Made by a program: the position numbers and the translations under genes. The notes under the pieces are model-generated. The model worked only from the letters and a program-made list of their open reading frames with translations. It was not told the origin of the DNA and did not search any database. DNA of 58,062 nucleotides, taken from the NCBI GenBank assembly GCA_029780695.1, contig JAKOYD010000109.1, positions 1 through 58,062 of the forward strand, given 5' to 3'. Of the stretch, positions 26,273 through 33,688 are shown piece by piece. The stretch is from Pseudomonadota bacterium (GTDB lineage: Bacteria; Pseudomonadota; Gammaproteobacteria; Burkholderiales; Burkholderiaceae_C). Numbering within the stretch: position 1 is the first letter of the stretch; each line of letters starts with the position of its first letter.

Positions 26273-27553
26273 ATGTATGAGTCGATGTCGATGGCAAGCC
26301 GCATGAATACGGTAGCCTTGGGGGACGCCCTTCGTCGTGGCCTTGCCGGCGCGGTGATCTGCGCAGCGCTGACGCCTGCCGTGTCGTTCGCACAGGACGG
26401 CACGACCGCGATTTTTGGCGACGCGGCCATCTCCGTCATGTCCATCGGGGACGTCGATTTATCAGGCAATTACGACCCACCTGGCATGCCCTTGAGCGGT
26501 GGCCTGGCCCTGACCTGCGCGAACGCGTCGGCCAGCGCGGCGCAGCTCAACTCGGGCCGCATCGATCCTCCAGGTGCGCTATTCTTGCCGGGGCTTCAGA
26601 TGGCCAATATGTGGACGGATGTGAACTTTCTGGACCTTTACGCTGCCAATGTGCCAAACCTGCTGCCCTTTCGCGAATTCGACATAGAAGGCGCTTCGGC
26701 ACCCTTGGCGCCGACAGCCTGGACGACTGGCGACACCCGTGTCTGGGCCGATGCACCCGCCGGTTCACGCTGGATTTACCCCCTGTTCAATAACGAACCC
26801 GCACCCATCGGCCCGGAGACGCTGGTTTCGGTGTACTTCGGCGGCTGGTACATCCCGACCGTGGAAGAGGCACGCAAAATGCGCGTGCGCCTGACCTACC
26901 GGGCCGACGACCAATTGGTGGCGGTCTATCTCAACGACATGCTGAAGCGTAACAACTTGCTGGCGACGCCCATCACGCGCGACACCTCCAGCGTCGGCAC
27001 CGAGCCCGGCGTGGTCGAACTCAGCGGCTTTGTGCAAGGCGTCAACCTGCTGAGCCTTGTGGTGCACAGCACGCAAGGGCCCAACCAGGCGGCCAACTAC
27101 CAGGGCATTGCCGTGGCGTTTGACGCGTACTGCTACACGCCCACCGTGACCGTCGCCAAGACCGTGGTCGCCCCGGCAGGCGATGCGGGCCGCTTCACCT
27201 TGAAGGTCAACGACAACGCCACCCCCAACCTGGCAGACGGTGGCAAAACCAGTGCAGTCCCGATTGAAATGGGTGCTCCAGTCACAGTAACGGAGTTGGC
27301 CGATGCGGGGACGCGCATGGACGATTACCAGGCCGCCCTGGTTTGCCGAACCGACCAGGGTGTCATTGACACGGTCAACGGCAACTTCACCATGCCCGAC
27401 CGTGATGTCAACTGCACCTTCACCAATACCCGGAAGGCTGCACCACCGCCACCGGCCGTCACACCGGTTCCGACCTTGTCCGAATGGAGCTTGATGCTGA
27501 TGGGGCTGCTGGCGGCGGGGCTGGGCATGCGGCAAGTGCGGCGGCCAGGTTGA
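26273..27553 (+). CDS. IPTL-CTERM surface protein, probable exosortase H substrate
   Basis: The 426-residue exported protein has a signal peptide (about residues 1-40, ending TPAVSFAQDG). A beta-rich region of about 250 residues resembles a PA14- or carbohydrate-binding-like fold (VSVYFGGWYIPTVEEARKMR). A domain of about 100 residues resembling prealbumin-like repeats follows (VTVAKTVVAPAGDAGRFTLK to CTFTNTRK). After a Pro-rich linker, the C-terminus is PVPTLSEWSLMLMGLLAAGL then MRQVRRPG. This is the IPTL-CTERM signal: motif, TM helix, basic tail. GGTAGG upstream supports the ATG at 26273; ATGs at 26285 and 26291 are also in frame. XrtH encoded at 18572-19087 should process it. The ligand is unknown. 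Confidence 0.87.
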   Translation: MYESMSMASRMNTVALGDALRRGLAGAVICAALTPAVSFAQDGTTAIFGDAAISVMSIGDVDLSGNYDPPGMPLSGGLALTCANASASAAQLNSGRIDPPGALFLPGLQMANMWTDVNFLDLYAANVPNLLPFREFDIEGASAPLAPTAWTTGDTRVWADAPAGSRWIYPLFNNEPAPIGPETLVSVYFGGWYIPTVEEARKMRVRLTYRADDQLVAVYLNDMLKRNNLLATPITRDTSSVGTEPGVVELSGFVQGVNLLSLVVHSTQGPNQAANYQGIAVAFDAYCYTPTVTVAKTVVAPAGDAGRFTLKVNDNATPNLADGGKTSAVPIEMGAPVTVTELADAGTRMDDYQAALVCRTDQGVIDTVNGNFTMPDRDVNCTFTNTRKAAPPPPAVTPVPTLSEWSLMLMGLLAAGLGMRQVRRPG

Positions 27554-27670
27554 AGACGCTCGCACCGCGCTGGAACCACAGCCTGCTGCCTCTGCGCCAA
27601 CAGCCCCGGGCGCAGGCAGCAAGTCCCCCAAAAGTCACCCACCCCACCCAGCGCATAGCCTGAGCGCGCA

Positions 27671-27706
27671 AAGAAAAAGCCTTGCAACCCATTGAGTTGC
27701 AAGGCT
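27671..27706 (-). terminator. Intrinsic terminator of the hrcA-tRNA unit
   Basis: On the minus strand, the 11-bp perfect stem AGCCTTGCAAC/GTTGCAAGGCT with a 7-base loop is followed by TTTTTCTTT. It sits just downstream of the tRNA-Arg gene, the right place to end that transcript. Confidence 0.88.
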
Positions 27707-27712
27707 TGAAGA

Positions 27713-27789
27713 TGGCGCGGCTGGCAGGATTCGAACCCACGACCCCTTGGTTCGTAGCCAAGTACTCTATCCAACTGAGCTACAGCCGC
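27713..27789 (-). tRNA. tRNA-Arg (ACG)
   Basis: The 77-nt minus-strand sequence folds as a tRNA: acceptor GCGGCTG/CAGCCGC, D-arm with TAGCTCAGTTGGATAGAG, and anticodon stem CTTGG/CCAAG around loop CTACGAA (anticodon ACG). The T-loop is TTCGAAT, with discriminator G and encoded CCA. The ACG anticodon, to be read as ICG after TadA deamination, identifies Arg. It lies 29 bp after the CAT tRNA and before a strong terminator. Confidence 0.95.
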
Positions 27790-27818
27790 GCGAAGCCCGT
27801 AATTCTAACACACAAAAT

Positions 27819-27895
27819 TGGTAGGGCGTGCTGGGCTCGAACCAGCGACCAAGGGATTATGAGTCCCCTGCTCTGACCAACTGAGCTAACGCCCC
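27819..27895 (-). tRNA. tRNA with CAT anticodon (elongator Met or lysidine-type Ile2)
   Basis: The 77-nt minus-strand sequence folds as a tRNA: acceptor GGGGCGT/ACGCCCT (with a terminal G-U pair), anticodon loop CTCATAA, T-loop TTCGAGC, discriminator A and encoded CCA. Anticodon CAT allows Met or Ile2. The anticodon-variable-T arm (actcataatc, ttggtcgctgg) looks closer to E. coli ileX as I recall it than to elongator tRNA-Met, so Ile2 is a real possibility. It lacks initiator features because the anticodon stem has no three G-C pairs of the fMet type. It starts 17 nt after the hrcA stop codon. Confidence 0.9.
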
Positions 27896-27912
27896 GCGCG
27901 AGACCGTCGATT

Positions 27913-28920
27913 CTAGGGCTTGCCCGTGCTCAGCGCGTTGCTGACCAGGCGCGAGGTGATGTCGACGATCTGGATCATGCGGTCGTAAGGCATGCGCGTG
28001 GGGCCGATGACGCCCAGCGTACCCACCACGTGCCCGTCCACCTCATAGGGCGCGCTCACGACCGACAGGTCTTCCATCGGCACGGTCTGGCTTTCGCCGC
28101 CGATGAAGATGCGCACGCCCTCGGCCTGGCTCGACACGTCGAGCAGGCGAATCAATTGCGCCTTCTGCTCGAACAGATCGAACGCGCGGCGCAACTGGTT
28201 CATGTCGCTCGAAAAGTCGGTCACCGCCAGCAGGTTGCGTTCGCCGGAGATGACGACTTCGTCCTGCGCCTGGCTCATGGCCTCGCTGCCCAGTTGCACG
28301 GCGGCGTTCATCAGCTTGGCGATCTCGCCGCGCAGGCTGTCGACTTCCTGGCGCAGGCGCAGGCGCACCTGCTCGATGTCCATGCCCGAAAAATGCGCGT
28401 TAAGGTAATTGGAGGCTTCCTGCAACTCCGATGCGTCGTAGTCGGCGTCGGTGAACAGCACACGGTTCTGCACGTCACCGTCGGGCGCGACGATGATCAG
28501 CAGCAGGCGCCGCTCCGAGAGGCGCAGAAATTCGATGTGCCTGAATGCCGACGAGCGGCGCGGCGCCATCACCACGCCGACAAACTGCGACAGGTTGGAC
28601 AGCAGTTGCGCCGCGTTGGCGATGACGCGCTGCGGCTGGTCGGCCGGCAGCGCGGGCGCGGTCAGCTCGGGCTGCTGCGCCGTCAGCATGGTGTCGACAA
28701 ACAGCCGGTACCCGCGCGAGGTGGGAATGCGCCCGGCCGAGGTGTGCGGGCTGACGATGAGGCCCATTTCCTCCAAGTCGCTCATCACGTTGCGGATGGT
28801 GGCGGGAGACAATTCCAGCCCCGAGGCGCGCGACAGGGTGCGCGAGCCGACGGGCTGACCGTCGGCGATGTAGCGCTCGATCAGCGTCTTCAGCAGCAAG
28901 CGGGCACGGTCGTCGAGCAT
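27913..28920 (-). CDS. hrcA: Heat-inducible transcription repressor HrcA
   Basis: The 335-residue protein is a full-length HrcA. It has a winged helix at about residues 1-75 ([57 protein letters not shown]) and a C-terminal dimerisation/GAF-like domain ([20 protein letters not shown]). HrcA binds CIRCE elements upstream of groE and dnaK genes with help from GroEL. No CIRCE element is seen in this window. It is divergent from nadK with only 26 bp between start codons. Two tRNA genes follow 17 nt after its stop, without room for a separate promoter outside the hrcA coding region. Confidence 0.96.
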   Translation of the reverse strand: MLDDRARLLLKTLIERYIADGQPVGSRTLSRASGLELSPATIRNVMSDLEEMGLIVSPHTSAGRIPTSRGYRLFVDTMLTAQQPELTAPALPADQPQRVIANAAQLLSNLSQFVGVVMAPRRSSAFRHIEFLRLSERRLLLIIVAPDGDVQNRVLFTDADYDASELQEASNYLNAHFSGMDIEQVRLRLRQEVDSLRGEIAKLMNAAVQLGSEAMSQAQDEVVISGERNLLAVTDFSSDMNQLRRAFDLFEQKAQLIRLLDVSSQAEGVRIFIGGESQTVPMEDLSVVSAPYEVDGHVVGTLGVIGPTRMPYDRMIQIVDITSRLVSNALSTGKP

Positions 28921-28924
28921 TCAA

Positions 28925-28935
28925 ATCATTATGAT
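28925..28935. promoter_or_regulatory. Bidirectional promoter core with small palindrome (hrcA/nadK)
   Basis: The 26-bp gap between the divergent start codons contains ATCATTATGAT, a 5-bp dyad. Its TATGAT fits a -10 box but lies only 11 bp from the nadK ATG, so nadK leaders would be very short. The -35 elements would have to lie inside the opposite genes. This is motif-based only. Confidence 0.3.
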
Positions 28936-28946
28936 GTAATTTGCCG

Positions 28947-29843
28947 ATGAGTCTTCAGTTCCACCGCGTCGCGCTGGTTGGCAAATACCACGACACCGCC
29001 ACCGGCGCGGTGGCCGAATCGACGCGTGATTTGATTGCCGAGATCGCCGCCTTCCTGACCCAGCAAGGGTGCGAAGTGCTGCTGGCCGAGCGCACGGCGC
29101 AGGCGACCGGACTGGACGGCTACGGCGTGCGCGACGTGGCCGGCATTGGCAACGATTGCGACCTGGCCGTGGTGGTGGGTGGCGACGGCACCATGCTGGG
29201 CATCGGCCGCCAGCTGGCGCGCTACGGCACGCCGCTGATCGGCATCAACCAGGGGCGCCTGGGGTTCATCACCGACTTGCCACTGGACCAATATCGCCAG
29301 ACGCTGCCGCCCATGCTGGCCGGCGCCTTCGAGGAAGACCACCGCAGCCTGATGCTGGGCAAGGTCATGCGCGAGGGCGAAAGCGTTTTCGAGGCCTATG
29401 CCATGAACGACGTGGTGGTCAACCGCGGCGCGGTGGCCAGCATGGTCGAGCTGCGGGTCGAGGTCAACGGGCACTTCGTCGCCAACCACCGCGCGGACGG
29501 CATCATCGTGGCCACTCCGACCGGTTCGACCGCTTACGCGCTGTCGGCCGGCGGCCCGCTGCTGCACCCGCTGGTGCCGGCGTGGGCGCTGGTGCCGATT
29601 GCGCCGCACACGTTGTCCAACCGGCCCATCGTGGTGGCCGACCCGGTGGAAATCGCCATCGAAATCGTCTCCGGCAAGGACGCCAGCGCCAGCTTTGACA
29701 TGCAGTCGATCACGTCGCTGCACCATGGCGACCGGGTCATCGTGCGGCGTTCCGACTATCGCGTGCGCTTTTTGCACCCCAAGGGCTGGAGCTACTTCGA
29801 CACGCTGCGCCGCAAGCTGCTGTGGAACGAGGGCGGGGTATGA
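28947..29843 (+). CDS. nadK: NAD kinase
   Basis: The 298-residue cytoplasmic enzyme phosphorylates NAD to NADP. Motifs are [10 protein letters not shown] near the start, [16 protein letters not shown] (the conserved GGDGT), [30 protein letters not shown] and the NE/D-type substrate site [21 protein letters not shown] use the ATG at 28947; a TTG two codons earlier is in frame. The gene is divergent from hrcA and followed by recN after a 142-bp family-C repeat, an order common in betaproteobacteria. Confidence 0.95.
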   Translation: MSLQFHRVALVGKYHDTATGAVAESTRDLIAEIAAFLTQQGCEVLLAERTAQATGLDGYGVRDVAGIGNDCDLAVVVGGDGTMLGIGRQLARYGTPLIGINQGRLGFITDLPLDQYRQTLPPMLAGAFEEDHRSLMLGKVMREGESVFEAYAMNDVVVNRGAVASMVELRVEVNGHFVANHRADGIIVATPTGSTAYALSAGGPLLHPLVPAWALVPIAPHTLSNRPIVVADPVEIAIEIVSGKDASASFDMQSITSLHHGDRVIVRRSDYRVRFLHPKGWSYFDTLRRKLLWNEGGV

Positions 29844-29846
29844 CAC

Positions 29847-29950
29847 CCCCCCTGAGTCGCCTGCGGCGCCATCCCCCCGGCGGGACAACGCCAGCGGCCG
29901 GGCGCAGCCCGCTCCGCGGTGTTCCGACGTGGCCTGCTCCGCGGCCTTCT
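29847..29950 (+). repeat. Family-C dispersed repeat (nadK-recN gap)
   Basis: The roughly 100-bp GC-rich element begins with CCCCTGAGTCGCCTGCGGCG and has 'gggacaacgccagc' in the middle. It ends with TGGCCTGCTCCGCGGCC. Two relatives occur in the window at about 38860-38965 and 50735-50832, and similar sequences are common between comamonad genes in my recollection. Confidence 0.65.
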
Positions 29951-29985
29951 GTACTGAATGAGTGCAGCGCGCACCCAAAAATGAC

Positions 29986-31698
29986 ATGGCATTGCGACAT
30001 CTGAACCTGCGCGACTTCGTGATCGTGCCGTCGCTTGATCTGCCGCTGACCGGCGGCTTCACGGCGCTGACGGGTGAAACCGGCGCTGGCAAGTCGATCC
30101 TGATCGACGCGCTGCAGCTGGTGCTGGGCGGGCGGGGCGACGCGCTGTGGGTGCGCGAAGGTCAGCCGCGCTGCGAGATTGGCGCCGAATTCGACACCCC
30201 TGCCGACGCCCGGCCTTGGCTGCTGGACAACGGCTTCGTCGAGCCCGACGTCGAGGCCGACGCGCTGCTGCTGCGCCGCACCATCGACGCCGCCGGAAAA
30301 AGCCGCGCCTGGATCAACGGCTCGCCCGCCACGCTGGCGCAGTTGCGCGAACTGGGCGAATGGCTGGTCGACATCCATGGCCAGCACGCCTGGCAAAGCC
30401 TGACGCGACCCGCCGCCGTGCGCGCGCTGCTCGACGCGTACGCCGGCATCGACGCCCGGCCACTGACGTCGGCCTGGCAGTCCTGGCGCCAGGCCGACGC
30501 CGCGCTGCAGGCCGCGCAGGCCGCGCAGCACAGCCTGGCGCAAGAACACGAGCGCCTGCTGTGGCAGATTGGCGAGCTGGACAAGCTGGCGCCGCTGGAA
30601 GACGAATGGGACGAGCTGAACCAGCGCCACGCACGCCTGTCGCACGCGCAGGCGCTGATCGACGCCGCGCACGCCGCCAGCGCCGCGCTGGAAGGCGATG
30701 ACGGCGACGGCGGCGCCCTGCCCGCGCTGGCGCAAGCGCAGCACGCGCTGCAGGCTCAGCGCGACATTGAACCCGAGTTCGCCGCGCTGCTCGACGTGCT
30801 GGAAAGCTGCGTCGCCCAGGCGCGCGATGCGGCGCACAGCCTGCACGCCTACCTGCGGCGCGCCGAGCCCGACCCCGATCAACTGGCTCGGCTGGACGAG
30901 CGACTGGGCCAATGGATTGCCCTGGCGCGGCGCTACCGCCGGCAGCCGCAGGATCTGTTCGCCACGCTGACCGAATGGCGTGCCGACCTGGCGCGGCTGG
31001 ACAACGCCGCCGACCTGGCGCGCCTGCAAGCCGTGGCCGACGCCGCGCACGACCAATACCTGACGGCGGCGCAGGCCACCTCGCGGCAGCGCGCGCAGGC
31101 GGCGCCGCGCTTGGCCACGGCGGTGACCGCCGCCATGCAGAAGCTGGGCATGCAGGGCGGCCGCTTCGAGGTGGCGCTGCAGCCGCTGACCGAAGCCGCG
31201 CAGCATGGCCTGGAAAACGTGGTTTTTCAGGTCGCAGCGCACGCTGGATCAGCGCCTCGCGCTATTGAACGTGTAGCATCCGGCGGCGAACTGTCGCGTC
31301 TGGCGCTGGCCATTGCCGTCACCACCAGCGAGCTGGGCAGCGTGGGCACGCTGGTGTTCGACGAGGTCGATTCGGGCGTCGGCGGCGCGGTGGCTTCCAC
31401 CGTGGGGCGGCTGCTGCACCAGCTTGGGCGTGACCGGCAGGTGCTGTGCGTCACCCATCTGCCGCAGGTGGCGGCGTGCGCCGACGCGCACCTGCTGGTC
31501 AGTAAACGGGCAGGCGACGGCGGGGCGCCGGTCAGCGGCCTGGTCGCCATCGGCGGCGAGGCGCGCACGCGCGAGATCGCCCGCATGCTGGGCGGCGAAC
31601 GCATTTCCGACACCACGCTGGCGCACGCACTTGAAATGCTTCACCCCGCCGAACCGACCGCGACGCCGGCCGACCGGCCACGAAAGACACGCCCGTGA
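29986..31698 (+). CDS. recN: DNA repair protein RecN
   Basis: The 570-residue SMC-like ATPase acts in double-strand break repair. Walker A is [20 protein letters not shown] (about 28-47). A long Ala/Gln/Glu-rich coiled coil fills about 160-420. The ABC signature is [16 protein letters not shown] and Walker B is [25 protein letters not shown] and [18 protein letters not shown] are family motifs. Start at 29986 ([11 protein letters not shown]). Its stop overlaps the GTG start of rapZ by 4 bp (GTGA), so the two are translationally coupled. No SOS box was recognised in the upstream repeat. Confidence 0.95.
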   Translation: MALRHLNLRDFVIVPSLDLPLTGGFTALTGETGAGKSILIDALQLVLGGRGDALWVREGQPRCEIGAEFDTPADARPWLLDNGFVEPDVEADALLLRRTIDAAGKSRAWINGSPATLAQLRELGEWLVDIHGQHAWQSLTRPAAVRALLDAYAGIDARPLTSAWQSWRQADAALQAAQAAQHSLAQEHERLLWQIGELDKLAPLEDEWDELNQRHARLSHAQALIDAAHAASAALEGDDGDGGALPALAQAQHALQAQRDIEPEFAALLDVLESCVAQARDAAHSLHAYLRRAEPDPDQLARLDERLGQWIALARRYRRQPQDLFATLTEWRADLARLDNAADLARLQAVADAAHDQYLTAAQATSRQRAQAAPRLATAVTAAMQKLGMQGGRFEVALQPLTEAAQHGLENVVFQVAAHAGSAPRAIERVASGGELSRLALAIAVTTSELGSVGTLVFDEVDSGVGGAVASTVGRLLHQLGRDRQVLCVTHLPQVAACADAHLLVSKRAGDGGAPVSGLVAIGGEARTREIARMLGGERISDTTLAHALEMLHPAEPTATPADRPRKTRP

Positions 31699-32558
31699 GC
31701 ATTGAGCTGATCGTCATCACCGGCATGTCGGGCTCCGGCAAGTCGATCGCGCTGGGCGCGCTGGAAGACGCCGGCTACTACTGCATCGACAACCTGCCGC
31801 CCGAGCTGCTGGAGCCGTTCGTCGCGCTCGAAAACGAGCGCCGCACGCGCAAGGTGGCCATTGCCATGGACGTGCGCAGCGGCGAATCGCTGCCGCAGCT
31901 GCCGCTGCTGCTGCACCGCCTGCGCGACCGCGGCATCGTGCTGCGCCTGATTTTTCTCGACGCCAACGACGAAACGCTGGTGCGGCGCTTTTCCGAAACG
32001 CGGCGGCGCCATCCGCTGTCGCAGCCGGTGGAAGGCGACGCCCAGCGCGCGTTGCTGCAGACCATCCGCCGAGAACGCGAACTGCTGGCCGACCTGCGCG
32101 AGCGCTCGCACGTCATCGACACCAGCTTCCTGCGCCCATCCAAGCTGCTGGCGACGATGAAGGATCTGATCGCCGCGCCCGCGGCGCACCTGACGCTGGT
32201 GTTCGAGTCGTTCGCGTTCAAGCGCGGCCTGACGCCGGACGCCGACTACGTGTTCGACGTGCGCATGCTGCCCAACCCGCACTACCAAGCCGATCTGCGC
32301 CCGCTGACGGGGCGCGACGCGCCGGTCATCGACTACCTGCAGCAGCAACCCGAGGTGCAGATGATGCTCGATCAGATCGCCGGTTTTTTACAGACCTGGC
32401 TGCCCGCGCTGGCACGCGACCACCGCAGCTACGTGACCGTGGCCGTTGGTTGCACCGGCGGTCAGCACCGGTCGGTGTATCTGGTCGAGCGGCTGGCGGC
32501 CCTGTTCGGGAGCGACTGGGTCACGCTGCGGCGCCATCGCGAGCTGGAAGATTCCTAG
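31695..32558 (+). CDS. rapZ: RNase adapter / nucleotide-binding protein RapZ
   Basis: The 287-residue P-loop protein of the YvcJ/RapZ family has Walker [14 protein letters not shown] near the N-terminus and the family segment [13 protein letters not shown]. The C-terminal motif is [17 protein letters not shown]. In E. coli RapZ guides RNase E to the GlmZ small RNA and controls glucosamine-6-P synthase; in betaproteobacteria the function is less studied. It starts with GTG at 31695, overlapping the end of recN. An hprK gene, often just upstream of rapZ in betaproteobacteria, is not present here. Confidence 0.93.
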   Translation: MSIELIVITGMSGSGKSIALGALEDAGYYCIDNLPPELLEPFVALENERRTRKVAIAMDVRSGESLPQLPLLLHRLRDRGIVLRLIFLDANDETLVRRFSETRRRHPLSQPVEGDAQRALLQTIRRERELLADLRERSHVIDTSFLRPSKLLATMKDLIAAPAAHLTLVFESFAFKRGLTPDADYVFDVRMLPNPHYQADLRPLTGRDAPVIDYLQQQPEVQMMLDQIAGFLQTWLPALARDHRSYVTVAVGCTGGQHRSVYLVERLAALFGSDWVTLRRHRELEDS

Positions 32559-32573
32559 GCCATTTTTTGCGGT

Positions 32574-32627
32574 CTTTTGGGCCGCCTGCGCCTTACTGCA
32601 ATGGGTTTTCAGCTATCAAATAGATAG
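32574..32627 (-). repeat. Family-A repeat between rapZ and mutY
   Basis: 'cctgcgccttactgcaatgg' followed by 'tcagctatcaaatagatagc', which includes a strong dyad, lies between the convergent genes and codes the last residues of MutY. It may serve as terminator for both. Confidence 0.6.
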
Positions 32628-33688
32628 CCATCACCCTGGGCTTGCAAGAACCGGCGTATCGGCGCGGGCAGCCCCAGCGCGGGCCATTCGGCGGCCGTGA
32701 ACCAGCCGCCTTCGGCGCCCGTCAGGTCGCCCGTCAGGTCGCCCGGCTGCAGGCGCGCGCTGACGACGTGGACGTCCAGGTCGCGGTGGGTCAGCACATG
32801 ACGAAACGGTGCATGCCGCACGGCGCTGGCGCGGGCCGCGGGCGTCAGGCTGGCCAGCAGGGCGTCGCCGTCGTCGTGCAGTGGCAGGCAGTACAGGCGC
32901 GCCCAGATGCCGCGCCCGGGCCGCCGCGCCAACCACACGCGCCCCTGGGCATCGCGCGCGTGCAGCAGCCACAACGTGGCCTGGCTGCGCGCCACGCGCC
33001 GTGTTCTGACCGGATAGCGCGTGGGCTCGCCTTCGCGCGCGGCCACGCATTCGTCCGCCAGTGGGCACACCGCGCAGGCCGGCCGCGTGCGCGTGCACAC
33101 GGTGGCGCCCAGGTCCATCAGGCCCTGCGTGTACGCCGGCATGGTGCGGTGCAGGTCGGTGGTGGGCAACAGACCCTCGGCGCGCCGCCAAAGGTCGCGT
33201 TCGTGCGTGGCCACGGCCAGGTCGCCGCCGAAGCCCAGCGCGCGCGTCAGCACGCGCTTGACGTTGCCGTCGAGAATGGCCGCGCGCTCGCCAAAGCAGA
33301 ACGCCGCTATGGCCGCGGCCGTGGAACGGCCGATGCCCGGCAACGTGCCCAGTTCGGCCGCGCTGCGTGGAAAGGCGCCGCCAAAGCGCGTCATCACCTC
33401 GCGCGCGCAGCGGTGCAGATGGCGCGCGCGCGAGTAATAGCCCAAGCCGCTCCACAAAGCCAGTACGTCGTCTTCGTCGGCCGCGGCCAAGCTGGCTACG
33501 TCGGGAAAGCGCGCCAGAAAGCGTGGGTAGTAAGACAGCACGGTGGCCACCTGGGTCTGCTGCAGCATGATTTCGGACAGCCACACGCGGTAGGGGTCGC
33601 GGGTGGCCTGCCACGGCAAATCGTGCCGCCCATGGCGCTGCTGCCAGTCGACGACGCGGCGGGCGAAAGCGCTGGCGGGCGCGGTCAC
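32609..33688 (-). CDS. mutY: A/G-specific adenine DNA glycosylase
   Basis: The 359-residue enzyme removes adenine mispaired with 8-oxoguanine. Motifs are LPWQATRDPYRVWLSEIMLQ and QTQVATVLSYY, the helix-hairpin-helix GTLPGIGRSTAAAIAAFC with catalytic Asp in ILDGNVKRVLTR, and the 4Fe-4S loop CTRTRPACAVCPLADEC. A C-terminal MutT-like domain recognises 8-oxoG (about 240-355). The last 6 codons lie in a family-A repeat. The start codon overlaps the stop of the dynamin-like gene by 4 bp, so it is coupled to that gene. Confidence 0.95.
   Translation of the reverse strand: MTAPASAFARRVVDWQQRHGRHDLPWQATRDPYRVWLSEIMLQQTQVATVLSYYPRFLARFPDVASLAAADEDDVLALWSGLGYYSRARHLHRCAREVMTRFGGAFPRSAAELGTLPGIGRSTAAAIAAFCFGERAAILDGNVKRVLTRALGFGGDLAVATHERDLWRRAEGLLPTTDLHRTMPAYTQGLMDLGATVCTRTRPACAVCPLADECVAAREGEPTRYPVRTRRVARSQATLWLLHARDAQGRVWLARRPGRGIWARLYCLPLHDDGDALLASLTPAARASAVRHAPFRHVLTHRDLDVHVVSARLQPGDLTGDLTGAEGGWFTAAEWPALGLPAPIRRFLQAQGDGYLFDS

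Noticed and set aside
31225..31285. Family-A-like sequence in recN (gcgcacgctggatcagcgcc...cgctattgaacgtgtagc)
   Set aside because: It encodes residues in the conserved approach to the RecN signature (VASGGELSR) at normal spacing, so there is no evidence of an insertion.
32559..32608. Small RNA between rapZ and mutY
   Set aside because: The short convergent gap is explained by a family-A repeat; no promoter is seen.
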